NCBI GenBank assembly: GCA_963377175.1
Contig: CAUJNA010003505.1
Coordinates: 1,516,702 to 1,580,701 of the forward strand
Reading direction: 5' to 3'
Length of the DNA: 64,000 nucleotides
Origin: Effrenium voratum
Taxonomy: Eukaryota; Sar; Dinophyceae; Suessiales; Symbiodiniaceae
The notes below the pieces were generated by a model. The model saw only the letters and a program-made list of their open reading frames with translations. It was not told the origin of the DNA and did no database searches. The position numbers and the translations under genes are program-made. Shown piece by piece: positions 21,430-36,475 of this stretch; the stretch's first letter is position 1, and each line of letters begins with the position of its first letter.

Positions 21430-24035
21430 AGGGTTGTCCACGGGGTTGTTTTTTCTGTCAGGCAGCCGAAGCGATTGCAGTGACCTCAGTGCACCCAATC
21501 TGTATCATTCCGGATCTATTTTGGCTCTCTGGAAGAGCAAGGGAGGTCTGTCTGTCGAACGGTGAGGCCCAGTCTTCGAAGTCCAATGAGCCGCCTGAGA
21601 AGGCGGGCAGGGGGTGTGAAGACACGGGACAGTGGATTGCATGGTGACCCTCAGGTTGAGGACATCGTTGGCTGCCCAGTAAAGGTGCTAATGATCCTGC
21701 ACCGATGGCTTGCAAGGGCCTCAGAGAAGCACAAAGTCTGAGGCGAAGGATGCTGACAGCTTTCCGGAGGCAGCGCTTTTGTGTCATTACTGTAGCATCA
21801 ATGGCCCGCGGCACACAGACACACACTCGCACATGCAAGCAAACACACTTTTACTAACACTTTCACGCCACACATGAAATCTTTCCGAAGCATTGATAAT
21901 TTCTTAATGCAATGTGGCAGAAGGCGTAGTTTCTTCGCACCGCGCCGGCTGGTTCAAGCTACTTAGACCCTCTTTGTGACGGCTTGTGTATGTTGTTTGT
22001 CAATCTAGCATAGATTCGATTCGAGATCTCGGCCGCTTGGCCCGCAGCGTCAGTGCGGGCATGGGCATTCCGCAAATGGTTAGATGCAGCCACTGGATTC
22101 ATCGAATCCCGGGTCCGAGGTGAAGACATGGCGCGTCCTCAGCACTCCAACAGACTGCAGCTGCAGGCTAGTGATGAGCTGAATGCATTTCCGCCACCAT
22201 TTTTCGAACATGGGGAGGGGAGGGGCAAGCTTAGCATGAAGCAGATGGCGAAGCCGGGCCGAAGCGTGAGGCCTTTCTGCTCCTCTTTCTGCTTGCTGGC
22301 CATGAGGCCAAGCTAGCCTCTTTTGCCACTAAACATCGCAACCCCCAGGTCCAGGTGGCTTCATTCGGTCTCTGCAAACAGCCCTGCCTTTGTTGAAGCC
22401 CAGATTCTTCGGCACTTTCACCTTGCAGCGGCCTTCGCTTGAGACTGGACTCTGTTGTGTCATTCCAGGGTGCCAGAATGAGAACGAACAGGGTCAGTAT
22501 GAATCAACTGCATACTGCAAAAGCTGTCAAAAGGAGAGCCGCGGGCAATCAACCTTCCGACTCATTTCGAGGATTCCAAAGCCGTTCACCTGTGAGGCCG
22601 CACGGATCACGGAGCAGGGCAGACTAGCCAATGCGCTGCAAGTTGGGAGCTCCGGGTGTCCGCAATCTCCACAATTTGGGATCCGGATGGTTGAGTCGAG
22701 AGGAAGACGAGAGTTAGCTGGCAGGGGCGTAGGGAGTGCGTGTTGCGAGCTGGCCCGAGGTCGCTGCTGGTCAGGGCAGCACTCAAGAAGCATGGCCAGA
22801 CTGGGTTCCGTGGCAGGGCCCACAGAAAGGGCACCGAAGCTTCGGCAGCGCCGATGGACAATCGGACATATCGGACAATCCCAGGTGGATCAAGGGTTCC
22901 GACCTTGAGGCTGGTGCGAGGTCTCAGTTGCAAGTATCAATGCCCAGGTAGAGCAAATTACAACCAAAGCGAATATGACGCTTGGCTGTCTTGCAATGGT
23001 GCCTTTCATTGACATTCCAGCCGAAGCATTCGCCTTGAAAGCCAAGGAAGACCAATTCCAGCAGGAGAATAAGGCTCCAGACATTGCTCAGCTTAGATGT
23101 GTGACTCAGTTTGGCCAACATCAGGCATGCACGTGGAGAGTCACATCATGTGGAAGCAATTGCTGGATGCTTAGCGGAACGAGCATCAGAAAGCTCGACC
23201 ACCGATGTAAGTTCCCATAACTAGTTTGCTTTCCGATTCAAGTGCTCCATATATCAGCATGGCTGCAAGGTGAATACCGCTACCTGCCATTGGCGCAAGA
23301 CTCAGGTTGTGCTGATTATGCTCTGTCTTATTGCAACTTATTGCTGGTTGTAGAAGCGAACAATTGAATTGATGAGGATGGCACGCCTTCAGAATCCTGC
23401 CGTCTCAAAGATGTCTCAGACTCAGAAAGCACACCCAAGCTTGGCAAGATGCAGTCACTAAAAGAGGGAGGGACATGGGGAGCATTGAATTCGCTGCAAG
23501 GACTACATGATGCAGCCGGAGAGGCCAGTCTTTGAAGCACCACCTGCCAAGATTATATGTGACACGTTAGCTGGTACACATAAAAATCAGGCATCAAGTG
23601 AGGGCCCTTGAGTCACAAGCTACAAGCTGGCAGCTTCCCAGGCGCGACCACTTTGTGGAGCTTCAAGCCGGCCTACTGTGGTCCAAGGCTGGGCGAATAA
23701 GCTGGGCCAATCAGCCGGCTAAGTGCGCCTTGTAGGCGGTGAAGTTCAAGCAGAACAAGTGCGCGACCCCTGGCCTTCCATGTACCCTTCATGCCTTGAC
23801 AGAGAGGCAGGAAATTACCCGTGTTTATGACAGATGTACATGGCTATGAGAACAACCCAAATGAAGTGTCCATGCGAGTGAGTGAGGTGAGAGGTGAGAA
23901 AGTAAGTGGGTGAGAGAGTGTCAACCGAAGCACGTCCTGTACTGGGTCGCTCTAATGTTTGCCTGAGCACCCAACAAAGGGCTGCACGTCAGGCCCAATG
24001 GCTTCAAGTCAAGTGACAGCACCAACATCACTGCA
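21430..24035. other. No supportable gene; a few exon-like ORFs
   Basis: The plus ORF at 22390-22908 contains a Cys pair pattern (CCVIPGC, YCKSC) that could belong to a zinc-binding exon, but no family is recognised. The rest gives short ORFs only. Confidence 0.35.
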
Positions 24036-24039
24036 AAAA

Positions 24040-25418
<1,379 letters not shown>

Positions 25419-26194
25419 AAACAATCAAATGAATAATGAATGAACGAACGAACTACACAGACAATCAAAGCAAGGAAGCAAACAAGCAAGCAGGGACAGA
25501 ACACGGACAAGCAACAGTTCTCTGACCTACAGCTCAATCTGCTAGCACGCTTCTTGCAAGTCCGTCTACGGATTGCGGATACTTTTTTCTATTACAAACA
25601 GGGGTCATACCACCGTTGGCAAAGTTCTGGCACTCCTTTGCAATGATTGATTTGTATGCCCTTTGAGTCGCATGAAACTCAAAACCGGGCAACACCTCCC
25701 TGAGGAGCGGTCCAGGATAATACTACAGCAGAGTTGCTGAGCAGAGATGAGCTAGCACAAAGGTGGTGAGGGCTATTCCTTGAAGTGCGCACGACGTTCC
25801 CGCAGGGCACTCAGCACATCCAATCGCTGATTTACGGTAGAAGTAGTATTGGATCGATGGAGCTGTTCGGGTTGACTATGAAGGCTTCGTTTCGCTTGGT
25901 GGCGAGCAAGTCAGTTGACATGCAGGGCACATGCTCAAAGCCTTGGAGTTTCTGTCCAAAGCTACGAAGGACCGAACAGCATTGTCTTGTTCGCCCTACA
26001 CCTTGTCCAGAGGGATAAGTAGTTGGCCTTAACCCTGTTCCAAGTAGGGAAAAATCCTTCTTCGGCTTTCTCAGACGCATTGTACTTGTGGTTTCCTGAT
26101 ACGCTCACGGGTTTGGGAAGATGCCGCAGGATGGAGTTTCAAGCGAGAAGAAGGCAAGCTGGCCTGATTTGTGGCAATGGGAGGCTGCGAGCGA

Positions 26195-26350
26195 GTTCAC
26201 GCCTGCCACTTGGCAGAGCCTGCGAGGAGCGTGAAAAGCAGCTGATCGAGCATGCCATGACCGAGTTTGAGGAGGCCAGGGGCAGCAGGCAAAAAGACGC
26301 GACTCTTTGCGAGGAAGATCTAACACTGGATTGTCTGCCGATTGAGTGAA
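26195..26350 (+). CDS. Exon-like fragment, acidic helical protein
   Basis: In-frame CEEREKQLIEHAMTEFEEA and CEEDLTLDCLPIE then TGA. Charged, helix-forming and with even residue use, unlike the shadow ORFs around it. Donor and acceptor not solved. May belong with the piece at 26500-26600. Confidence 0.35.
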
Positions 26351-26507
26351 TGCTGCATTTGAACTGGTGCTCGCATTCTTCAGACTCATGTTCAGTCTGT
26401 GCAGGCGTACGGTTATCAAGGCCTCATGGCCGCTTTCCTAGCTGGTTTTGGCCTTTCCAAAACCCGACACGCCTATGGCATCCTACGGTTTTTGAACAGA
26501 GCCCAGG

Positions 26508-26610
26508 TCAGGGAGCTGCGGAGGAAGTTGGCAGCTGGCAACGGCACCCTTGTGAAGAAGAGCCCCAAGGCGCTGTGTGTTGTCCACTTCCACAACGATA
26601 TGTTTCCCAG
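26508..26610 (+). CDS. Exon-like fragment, basic helical protein
   Basis: After a CAG at 26506-26508 the frame reads VRELRRKLAAGNGTLVKKSP then ALCVVHFHNDMF. It ends in an AGCAAGCGATC simple repeat (26618-26685). No family recognised. Confidence 0.35.
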
Positions 26611-29049
26611 CCAGCAGCCAAGCAAGCGATCAAGCAAGCGATCAAGCAAGCGAGCAAGCAAGTGAGCAAGCCAGCGAGCAAGCACCAACACTCAGCCAAC
26701 GAAAATGGAATCCTAATGCGTTGTTTGGCAGGATCCTGAATTGCCGCTTTCGATGGTCTGTTTATCGCCCAATACCCCGTGTTATACCCCGTGTTCTCCG
26801 TGCGCTCTTGCTACGTAGCTTGGGAGTTGCTCAGCAGGAAGTCACTTAAAACTTAGCTATTCCGGTGACAGACAAGTCGCCCAGACAACAAGGCCAAACT
26901 CGAGCTGAATTCACGAATTCGGCCAGACAGAAACAGAGAACCTTCGCAGGAGCACGTAACCACCGACAGTGGGAGGCAATCGGCAAGAAAGTGGCAAAAC
27001 AAGAAAAGTCCGAACAGAAAGCCCAACTGCCGACAATACCAATGACTGCGTTAGCGTGCTTCCCAACAACTGAAACTCCGCGCATGAGCGACGAACAGTG
27101 CTACTTGTCATTGTATAAAGCTTATTATAGGTGTCTACAATGTTGCGACACCCCCATTTGATTCGTCTCAAACTGAGTAAAAACCCGAAATGAACCAAAT
27201 CAATTATTTTGTTTGGTCTCCCAGGAAAACCCTTTAAAATGGGCAACCTCGACAAGAGAGACGCACCATTCATAGCCTGAGAGGCTGCTGTGCTCCGATC
27301 TCTGGCCCTGGTGACGGCATTGGCACAGGGCAATTCCGCTGGGGCACCCTGTGAATCAGTCGCATGCGGTTGACAGGGTGACAGTTGGGCGTGTATTTGT
27401 TTCCAAGATACAAGTCATTTCGTCATTGTGCGTAACCAACCAGCCATGTTTGGTTGGCGGGGTTCGCTTGTTTTCCACCCCCCCCCCCCCCGCCACCCTG
27501 TAATTGTCTTTTTGCTAGGGGTCAGACCAAGCCAGGTTGAGTTATATTCTGCCACAACAAGATTGAGTCCTTTGGGCCGCATGTCAAAAGGCGACCATTG
27601 CAATGAGCGCAATGTGTTCAGCTCCCAACTGTTGCAAAATGCGGTGTGGCTCCGGGCACTGGCCAGCTAAACAACCAAGGAAGAGCGAGCCAAAGCGAGC
27701 GAGACCATCAGGAGCATGCCCGAGGCCTGCGTGTCGGAGTTCCTTGGCAGGTGATCCGCAACTAAAAACGAATAACGAAGATGAGCATAGGGACGGCCCC
27801 AACAATAAATTAGAATAGCATTTTTTATTCTTTAGACATGCTTACCAGGTTCGCAAACTCACCTGCACCAGGATCCGACAGACGAGGATGAGATCCCCAT
27901 TCCAAAGGCACGGTCTTAATTCCGCCGGAGCATGCCACAAGCCGGCAAGATGCTCAGGAGTTTGAGGATGCGATTACTTCGGGGGAGCGCCCACTTCTCA
28001 GTGAGGGGGAACGATCGAGCACAAGGCTTGTTTGGCAAAGGTGAGGCCCAGGAAACTGCAGAAGCAGCTCAGGAGATTTGGCGTGTGCAAACTAAGTGTT
28101 GCTTGCCTTTGGTTGCGTTTTGTACCTTTGCATGCTTCGTCAACATTTCTTCCAACTCGAGCCAGGAGGTAAGTGGCAACACGTCTTCACTGCCGACAAC
28201 TTCAACAGAGGACAGCGCAAGACACTTCCATTCTCTCGCAAACATGACACCTCTGTGGCGATGCAGGACAGCATGGAAGAAATGTTGGACAGAGTACGAA
28301 CTGTCAGCCAAAACAGCGAGATCCAGGCAGAATAGCATGTTTGCAGCTGTACATCTCAGAGAGTGCATTCCGAAAGGAATCATTGCAGCATGACCTCGAG
28401 AAAATGGAGCAGTTTGACCACAAGGACTTACTTGCTTGGGGTCGTACTTGGTGATTTGGCGACTTGATAGTGCAAAGCAAAGCCTGGCAGGAGACCGCGC
28501 CCTTGTCAAGCCTTCTGGAAATGGTGGAATCCTTGGAGGACAGCTGTAGATCACGTTCGAAGCATGATGCAATTTAAGTACTGTGTCATTTGACGTAATA
28601 TCAAATGCATCTTGAGTGCAAGCGTGATGCGCGATGGATTGTTTTGGAGCAAGCGACAGGCGCCGACTTGGAGACAGGCACACACGAACTGGATGAACAC
28701 AGGGATGCAGTGCTTCAGCTTGCAAATGCCACGCATCTCAGAAAAGATACAGTGAAGTCTTCAAAGAGCTGCGGAAAGAAGGCACGGTGAAAGATGTGCC
28801 TAAGGAATGAGTTTTGTGCCTTCTGCAAGGAATGAGTAGAGAGGATGCTAAAAAGAAAGCCATGCCCTGGGTGGAACGGTGGATCATCGGTGGATCCTAA
28901 AGTATTGCAAGTAAACCAACCACAAGCCATCGTAGATTATAGGGTTTCGCCGGTTCCCTACTTGCAATATTCCGGAGATCAACCGAAGCTCTTGATGTTG
29001 TCAATTTGCCACGGGTCGCAGTGACTTGGCATTCTAGCTCAGGCACTCA

Positions 29050-29600
29050 AGGTTGTGAACTACGAGGTTGGGAGCAAAATTACTTCAGCCCTCATGATCC
29101 TCGTGCTTTGTGGCAGTGTCTCATTTGTCCTTCCCAGTTTCCTCAAGGTGCAGCCCCAAAGCGCACTCGGCTGCATGCAGGAAGCGCATGGATTCCGTCC
29201 ACTGACCACTATCAGCTACATTCTGCTGGCCGGAATCATGGCCGATGCCTGACTGTGCGTGCTTTGCTTCACTCATGTTTGATCTTGCCGCACCCACTGC
29301 TCTTGAATGCGAAAAACAAGGCTTGCCAGATCTCCCACCCGAAGCAGCCACCAGATGCCCAACTCATGTTGGCCTGCTTTTGAAATCTGCGGCTCCGTTG
29401 AGTCAACAGCCGCACTCGTGATTGCCTCGTTCCCACGCGTAGGCGTTGTGAATCCCACTCAACTCAGAAAATGAGTGTTTCGGCTTGGCCCAACTCACGA
29501 CATGCTCTCAGCTTGCCGAGATCTTTGTGGGCATGTTCGCCATTGTGGAGATCATCGCCTACTTGACTTGGTTCGTCAGCGGCATACTTTACACCCAGAG
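29050..29600 (+). CDS. Putative multi-pass membrane protein, exon pieces
   Basis: Three pieces. 29056-29150 reads VGSKITSALMILVLCGSVSF then VLPSFLK (one membrane span, ending at AAG before GTGCAG, a plausible donor). 29280-29420 reads FDLAAPTALECEKQGLPDLP, soluble. 29505-29600 reads LAEIFVGMFAIVEIIAYLTW then FVSGILYTQ (second span). Frames differ, so introns must separate them, but exact joins were not solved. Family unknown. Confidence 0.38.
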
Positions 29601-30329
29601 TTGTGTGTGTGTATCGTATGTGTATGATGTGGGCTCGATTTGCACTCTCTTTGCTCACTCGTTTCTCTACTTGATTGTCTCTGTGTTTCTTGCCCGAGCG
29701 TCCTGAAGGTGTTTCTTGGTTTCTTTGTTTGTGGGTTTCATGTTTGCTTTGTGTGTTCCTACTATGATGCATTGCCTAGTGTGTCGTTGCTGGTTTATTC
29801 CTCTGTGTATTAATTTATGTGTTTCTCTGTTGTTGTGTTGCTTGTTTACCGCACTTCATTGGTGTTGTGTTGTCAATTATCGAAATTATTTGGTGAAGGG
29901 GTAATGTGCCTATAGGAGGACCAACGGGAACAATTTCATTGCAGAGAACTTGCAATCCTTTCTTTTTTTTTGCGAGAACATGATCGTGACAGCCACGAAA
30001 TCTGTACCTGACCTTGCGAACGTGCTGCGCCTGCCAGCTGCGCCTGCCACGGAACTCAAACCTCGCGAAACCTTTGAACGGCCGTGCCATTGGGGCCCTT
30101 TCCGAGACCGCGGCGAACCGCGCTCTACACAGAGGCAACCTTCGCGATCTCGCCAGCCCGCAATATGCTGCGCCTGCCACACAACTCCTCTCTTCTCTAT
30201 CTCCTTCTTTGTACTTCTTACTTACTTTCTCACTTTCCTTGTGTGATTCAACTTTTCGTGTTGCGGACGTTTCCTAACTGAACTTCCTTTGATTGAGTTG
30301 TTTTATTCTTTCATGGTGTTGCTCGCTTG

Positions 30330-30395
30330 CCTTGCCTTGCCTTGTCTTGTCTTGTCTTGTCTTGTCTTGCCTGCCTGCCTGCTTGCTTGCTTGCA
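30330..30395. repeat. CTTGC/CTTGT pentanucleotide and GCTT tract
   Basis: CCTTG repeated, grading to TCTTG, then CCTG and CTTG units. A short pure tract with no coding meaning. Confidence 0.9.
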
Positions 30396-32329
30396 GTCGC
30401 AGCCGCTGCTCTCACCAGGTCGTTGCCTCACTTCTCGGCTGTGGACTGATTTCCGGCATTTGGAATGTTGCCGTGGCAGCGCGCAGCTCAGCCAGCAGTT
30501 TGAACAGGCTGATGCAGACATATGCGCGAGTGCTTGGCAGCAATGACTGAGACCAAAGCCTACAACGCCACCAACTCGGCGAGAGTCTTAAGTTTTGGGA
30601 GTTTGGATGAGTTGCGCAGCAGCTGGTCACTGCAGAGTGTGGCACAGGGGCTCTTTGGTTGGACAAACCAGCACCGGCCTACTAAGACCTCTTTCAGGGG
30701 GAAGGCTCGTCGCCAGCGCCTTCAGACCGTCACACATCATAATGGACAAGGGTTGTGAACATTTTGGGCAATTGACTTTCTTGACCTATGTGCCTTGTCC
30801 AGCGTGTGGCCAGTCAAGAATGGCATCTAAGCATGATGTCAAGTGCATGAAGAGATGTGCATTGCCAATTATGCCTATGCCAACTGTGCGAACTGCCGCA
30901 GATGACTGTGGGCGATTGGTTGACCTGCTCGGCCAAGGCTCGGGTCTGATTGAGCCTATGCTTGTTTGCAAAGGAGCCCCTTAAGATCGGTCAAACAGTC
31001 CAGAAGATGGCGCAAATTGCAGTGTTGCTAGCCACACGCGCACTGCTTTACAAACAAGCCAAGTGCTATGGAGGCTATTTGGTTCTTCGTCACTGTTCCG
31101 TATTACTTGCTGAAATTCGTACTCCTGACCCGCACTTAGCAGCAAGCATGCCTTGCCTTTGCAAGCACTGACCCCTTTTTGGATTTCACGTTTGGGATGG
31201 ATCCACTCTTGTTTGGGATAATCGAACCCAACTTGAGACACGCTCATGCTGAGCAGCATGAAATCAGAGAGCCAAGGACGCTCAAGACTATCATCTTCCT
31301 TCCTTACAGAATGGTCAAGTGGGTCGTGAAGAAGGTTAAGGCATGAGGGATTTCCTTTGAGCGATCGATGCATTGTGCCACGTGCATAATGTAATGTGTG
31401 CCACATGCATAACATCTTGCCAGGGAAAGAATAAAGGAGTTACCAACTCCACAAACCAGGACGGGCAAGCTGAAGTTCACTGCAGCATGTAAGGGGCCTT
31501 CTACTTCGCCATGATTTGCAGCACTTGCACACTACACGCTGAAGCTTGGGGATCCCTCGACAGAAGTCCCATGATCAAGCCTTCATGTGAAAGCCAAACA
31601 GAGAGCTGGCTACGATTTCTGAGCAATTAGAGGACATGAGCCAGTGGCTTCAGATAGCTAGCAAACTGGATGATCTTGGCACGCTTTGCAGACATAGTAT
31701 GTTTTCCTCCCTGCTGCCGAAAGTTTGGCCGAGACCTCCGCCCTGGAGATTGAGGAGGGCGGTTTAGCTGAGACCAAGGCGGGTGTTGCATGATCTCAAG
31801 GGCTAGCGCTTGTGGAAAAGGACAGACTTGGAAAGAGCAGCTCTTGTGATGGCTGAATTGTGGTGGATTTCCTTGACCAGGAGCAAGTCAAAGAGAACAT
31901 CAAAAGTTTGTTTCAGGCGGGCTCTGAATTTCTCGGACACTGACAATGCATGCTTTATGCTTGTTCAGTGCTGCTTTGCAGATGGCAGCGGCAAGAGCCT
32001 CAAAAGGCGGCTTCACTGAGGCGAGCATGAGGTTCTGGGCTGCCTGGACGTACCTTGCATTGCAGTTTGCAGGGCAGAGTTTTGCAGAGTTGGTCAACCC
32101 AGTCCCAGTCGCCCTTGCACCTGAAACAAACATTGACGTTTTCCAACGCAAACATCTCGTCATGCAGGTTCGGCAGCTCTTCCCCGAGGCCTGAGGCTCT
32201 GTGAAGCCCGGCTGAGCGAGCAGGGCCTAGGGGCTTGCGGAACCTCACATTGCATTGATTGCATTGGCATAGAACATCGATGTTTCTGTGGTCTCGTGTC
32301 TGTTAGCGGATGCCCTCACTGAGACAGAC

Positions 32330-32350
32330 AGAGAGAGAGAGAGAGAGAGA
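32330..32350. repeat. (GA)n microsatellite
   Basis: About 10 GA units. Similar tracts lie at 40801-40838 (inside a PDZ-gene intron) and 49385-49404. Confidence 0.95.
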
Positions 32351-34452
32351 GCCTTAGTTGAACTGTCGTGTGTGGGCCGGATGCCTCATAGTTTCCAGCA
32401 CCGAGTCGATTGGACTCGCGGCGTGAAAAATTGCGCGGCGTTTCAGCTTGGGCGTCCAGCTGCCATCTCAGCACGTGCGACGTGCGGACTCAGAAATTGA
32501 TCAACGCCGCGGGGCTTTTAGTGGCCAGCCTGTTGAGGCACATCAGGGTTCATTATCCAAAGGCTTAAATATGGAAGCATATCATGGAGGCATGCGGCGT
32601 ACAGATCCATGCTTGTTTTTCTTCACATTGACCCTGCGGTATGGTGGCAGATCGGAACTGAGGGTACAAGTGGGATTTGCACTTGCCAATCAGGGGTGGG
32701 CGCGCTGATCCACTTTGCCTGCCGTTTCAGAAGTGCAGGTCGTTCTTTGGTTGGAGATTGCAACGAGGGCGAGATTAAACAGAGGTCTCTAGAACTATTT
32801 GCTGGCAGAGGCTGTTGAAAATACAGGTTTGAGTTATTCTTTCTCCAAGATCAAATGGCCAACCTCCGATCGTGTTGGGTTTTGCTTCCCGCTTGCTCCC
32901 GGCCAGCTTCCAAGCAGCCAGCCTCCGCCGAAGGCCAGTGAGCGCCGGAGCGCGCGAATGAGTAGAGGAGTCCAGGCAACAGGTCTCTAAAATGATCTAC
33001 GAAAGAAGCACCGTGTGTGGAAACTGATTCATGCGTGTGGCAAAAATAAAAGGTGGCAAAGGTGCTGTTCTTTGTGTAGGATTCTTCCGAAGACTACGTC
33101 ATTCTGCCTCCAAATCCTTCTCAATCTGGAGACATGTTTTGAACATATTATAATATGAAGGTGAGTGTTTGTGTATTCATGGCCTGTCGAGGGTCTTGGA
33201 ACAGGGGTCAGTCGGAGATGAAATAGATATGCTGGCTGTGACGAAGCCCGTAGCTTTGTTGAGGAAGTGCTTTCCCCCTGAAAAAAATGCGGCGACGAAA
33301 CATCTTGACAGCAAACAGGCGACAAATTACAAATTTCTGAAGTCTAGAGAAACAAAGCCGGCAGATCCCTATGTTGGCCAGACACAGGAGCTCAAACCAA
33401 CCCGGATTGCAGCAAATGTGCGTGAGTGTGGATCGGCAAGTGTGTGCCGGCTTTCCAATCACAGTTGCCATCGGGGCCTGACTGTGCCGGGCTGAGCAGT
33501 TTGAGACCTACATTTGTGTCAGGCCCCGCAGGCGAAAAAGGCGCCCAAAGTCGTCCCGGCCTCAACTTCAGCAGACATACGAAGTAGTGCCAGTTTGACT
33601 TTGATCTCGTTGGAGAAGGATGAGAGAGGAGGAACAAGACGGCTCGATGGCCCCTTTTTGGGCATGATTCCCATCTATCAAGACTGGCTTGTTCGCGCAA
33701 TTGAACATTGCTGTGCGTGCTTGGGGAAGCTGGCCTTGAGCTTCTCTAAAATCTTGATATATATTTTCTGGGCTACAGACAAACAGTTTCTTCAAATACC
33801 AGCTCCATGTTGGAATACCCAGCGCCCCCACCTGCCATGCTATGCCCAAAGTGAGGTTCTGGGACGTGAGTTGGGCCCATGGGAGGCAGCCAAGCCGAAG
33901 CTCAGCAAGCCGAGCAGCTCAGCACCCGAGGCCGAGGGAGCGAAACGGATCCCGGGCGAAATCCGAAGGTCCGAAAACCGGCGCAGGTCCGCGGGGAAGA
34001 AGCGCCTCTCCATTTGGACAAGGAGAGCCTGCGGAGAGAATGATTTTTGTTGGATCCGGTTTGCCAACATTTGGCAAAAAGGTTTTTTTCAATAAGGTCC
34101 CTTTGTTGTCAAGCCACCACTTGGAGCACAACGACATGTTTTCCACCCAACAGATTCCAAGCAAAAGTCCGCCCAAAAGCCTTGGTGCGTCAACGCTTTT
34201 CGATCATGACAGCTGTGACCACGGCCGGCAGCGGGACAGAACTGAACCAGACAGCAGTGGCAGGCCAAATCCTGAGGCTCCCGCCAATGGCCCGACCCAG
34301 TGACAGCCCAGTCTCTGAGACTTTCGCCAGTGCTTCTTCAGCGCTGGCACACAGATTACTTCGCTGGGTATAGCTCGAAGGCGTTTTGCCCTTTGGGGCA
34401 TTGGCGACTTGGGATACGGACCTCGAGATCAAGTGGTGCCCTGCGCGTGCAG

Positions 34453-34690
34453 GACCTTGTCCTTCTCAAAAAGGGCCGCAAACTGAGTGTGTTGCTAGGA
34501 CTTGCACAAAACTGGTTGGAGATTGATTTTCTGCGGCACGAGGGCGGCCATTCTTTCGACCTCTTGAAACTAGAGAGCCAAGCTCAATCCATGCAACAGC
34601 AAGGTGAAGAGGATGAGCCTCAAGAGAAAGAGGCAGGGCTCATCTTTGGCGGTTTCTGCCAGAGCACAACCAGCTGCTTCAGGGAAGCCA
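34453..34690 (+). CDS. Exon-like fragment, unrecognised
   Basis: After a CAG at 34450-34452 the frame reads DLVLLKKGRKLSVLLGLAQN then WLEIDFLRHEGGHSFDLLKL, followed by an acidic Gln/Glu-rich linker. The first part alternates like a small beta/alpha domain. The frame stays open to 34815 but becomes Arg-rich and less protein-like after about 34690. No family assigned. Confidence 0.42.
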
Positions 34691-35699
34691 GAAAAAGAAG
34701 AAGGGCCAGAACAAGAAGAATGTCATACCTGCATCTGAATGGTTTCAGGGCTGATATGGCTGACGTTCATGAAGCCTGGTGTACAGTGGCAGCTTCATGC
34801 ATTTCTTCACCCTGACTGGCAGAACTTCTTTTTCAGTGGCCCGCAGATAAACATGTCAATGTATGCCTCGCGGTATTGCTGAGCAGCATTCTGCCAGTTC
34901 AGTAGATTCGAGCACAAGGATCCCAGAGCTTTCATCATATAGCTTAGGACTCAATTGAGCCTGCAGCTGGCAACAAGGATGACCGCATGCCATGATGCTA
35001 TTCGAGCAGCATGTAGAGGTATCGCTCGAACTAGCCAGCAATACATTTGATTGTCCACACCGCTGTTCTACACATGGGAGCAGTGGCAGAAGCAAGGTCG
35101 TGTCTCGTGCGCAAAGAATTGTTTGTTCCGTGCAAGTTGATTCGCGATTGTCCTGTATACATGATCCAAAGCAGTCCACAGCCCGCATCAGTCAAAAGCA
35201 CTTATAGCAGACGACCTAAAACCTTTTAGCAAGCTTGGCGTCCTCAGTGTAGCTTCTGTTCACGGAAATCTGAAAGTCGTGTTTGGGGGATTGTGCGGAC
35301 AGGTCTTGTTTCCAACAAACTGCTTGGAACGCTGAGCTATGGCCATGTCTGCTATCCAGATTCCTCGAAGCGTGCAGCTCGGCCTGCCATGCGCTGAAGT
35401 TGCATGCAGTCAGAGGGTGTTCCAGCGCCGGGCATTCCGCAGCTTTCAGCCGGAATCCACGACATGCACTCCATGCACTTTGTGCAGCTTTGCGATCGGA
35501 CATGGCCTAGTTGTTTTGCCTCACGGCCATGACAAGTGATGAGAAACATGGTCCGAAGTGGGACAGCACCAAAGAAGCGCAGAACCCATCACTGAGTTGG
35601 CACGAGCCATGGCGTCTTCCCGTAATGCTTTGCTTACTGGAACACTCAGGCACCGTTGAATCTGTTGAGCATTGGATTGCAGGGATGCGCAGCCAGGCC

Positions 35700-36290
35700 C
35701 AGCAGATATGATGAGCAGCCGACGTTCAAGATCAGCAAGCAGTTAGTATGGCGGGTTCTGGCAGTGACGGTCTTGGGGCTGGCGGCGGTGGCTGCGTTCC
35801 TGATGGTCTCCGGAAAGAAGGCGCACAGCGTTCACTTGGCTGTTTCGACAATAGGCAACTTGGCCAGCACTGAATACCCCAGCGCTTGCATATTTGAGTA
35901 ACATTATTTTCGAGCCTGATGCAATCAGATAAGGCTCGGCTTACATGCACATGACTTGGATACTCTGGCTGCTGCTTGTAGCTGGTTGTGCTGCCGTCCT
36001 TGTGGTGGTGATATGCATAATCTGGAGAGCAACACATCCGGAGAGTTTCTTGCCGGCCAAGCTCGAGTCGCTGATCCTGGAATTTAAGACGCCTTCTGGT
36101 TGGAAACATGAAGTCACTTGCAGCCATCGACCGCTTGGGCTTGGGTTCTATGAATCTTTGGTACCCTTGACGGTAGCGTATGTTGGGGAGGAGGCAGTGC
36201 ACTTGGGTGTGCTGAAGGGGGACATGCTGACCGCCATGCGCAGTGACCAGCGCTTAGTGCAAAGTCCAGCAATATAACTGCTGCGCATTG
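35700..36290 (+). CDS. Membrane-anchored PDZ-like protein, copy 1 (3' end missing)
   Basis: 35714-35835 reads FKISKQLVWRVLAVTVLGLA then AVAAFLMVSGKK, a cytosolic stretch plus one membrane span. 35945-36277 reads TWILWLLLVAGCAAVLVVVI then a linker, then the module: LESLILEFKTPSGWKHEV, RPLGLGF, VPLTVAYVGEEAVHLGVLKG, DMLTAM. The RPLGLGF...G.L.GD.L core fits a PDZ-like fold (carboxylate loop, alpha-A, beta-D). The C-terminal alpha-B part expected after DMLTAM is absent, so either an intron starts near 36240 or the copy is truncated by the GGAT repeat at 36340. Closest relative in the window: copy 2 at 40626-40990. Confidence 0.55.
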
Positions 36291-36339
36291 CGAGTAATTT
36301 TACTGCTCCGCGCGCCGGCTTCGCAAGTCCGCTGCGCGG

Positions 36340-36475
36340 GATAGATGGATGGAAGCGATGGACGGCGGATGGATGGGTGGGTGGGTGGCTGGATGGATAG
36401 ATAGATAGATAGATAGTGGATGGACGGATGAATGGATGTGGAGGATGGATGGATGGGTGGGTGTGGCTTAGGGAA
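36340..36475. repeat. (GGAT)n and (GATA)n tract
   Basis: GGATGGAT with GGGT and GATA variants. It gives an artefactual start to the 374-codon plus ORF at 36416-37540, which I do not accept as a gene. Confidence 0.92.
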
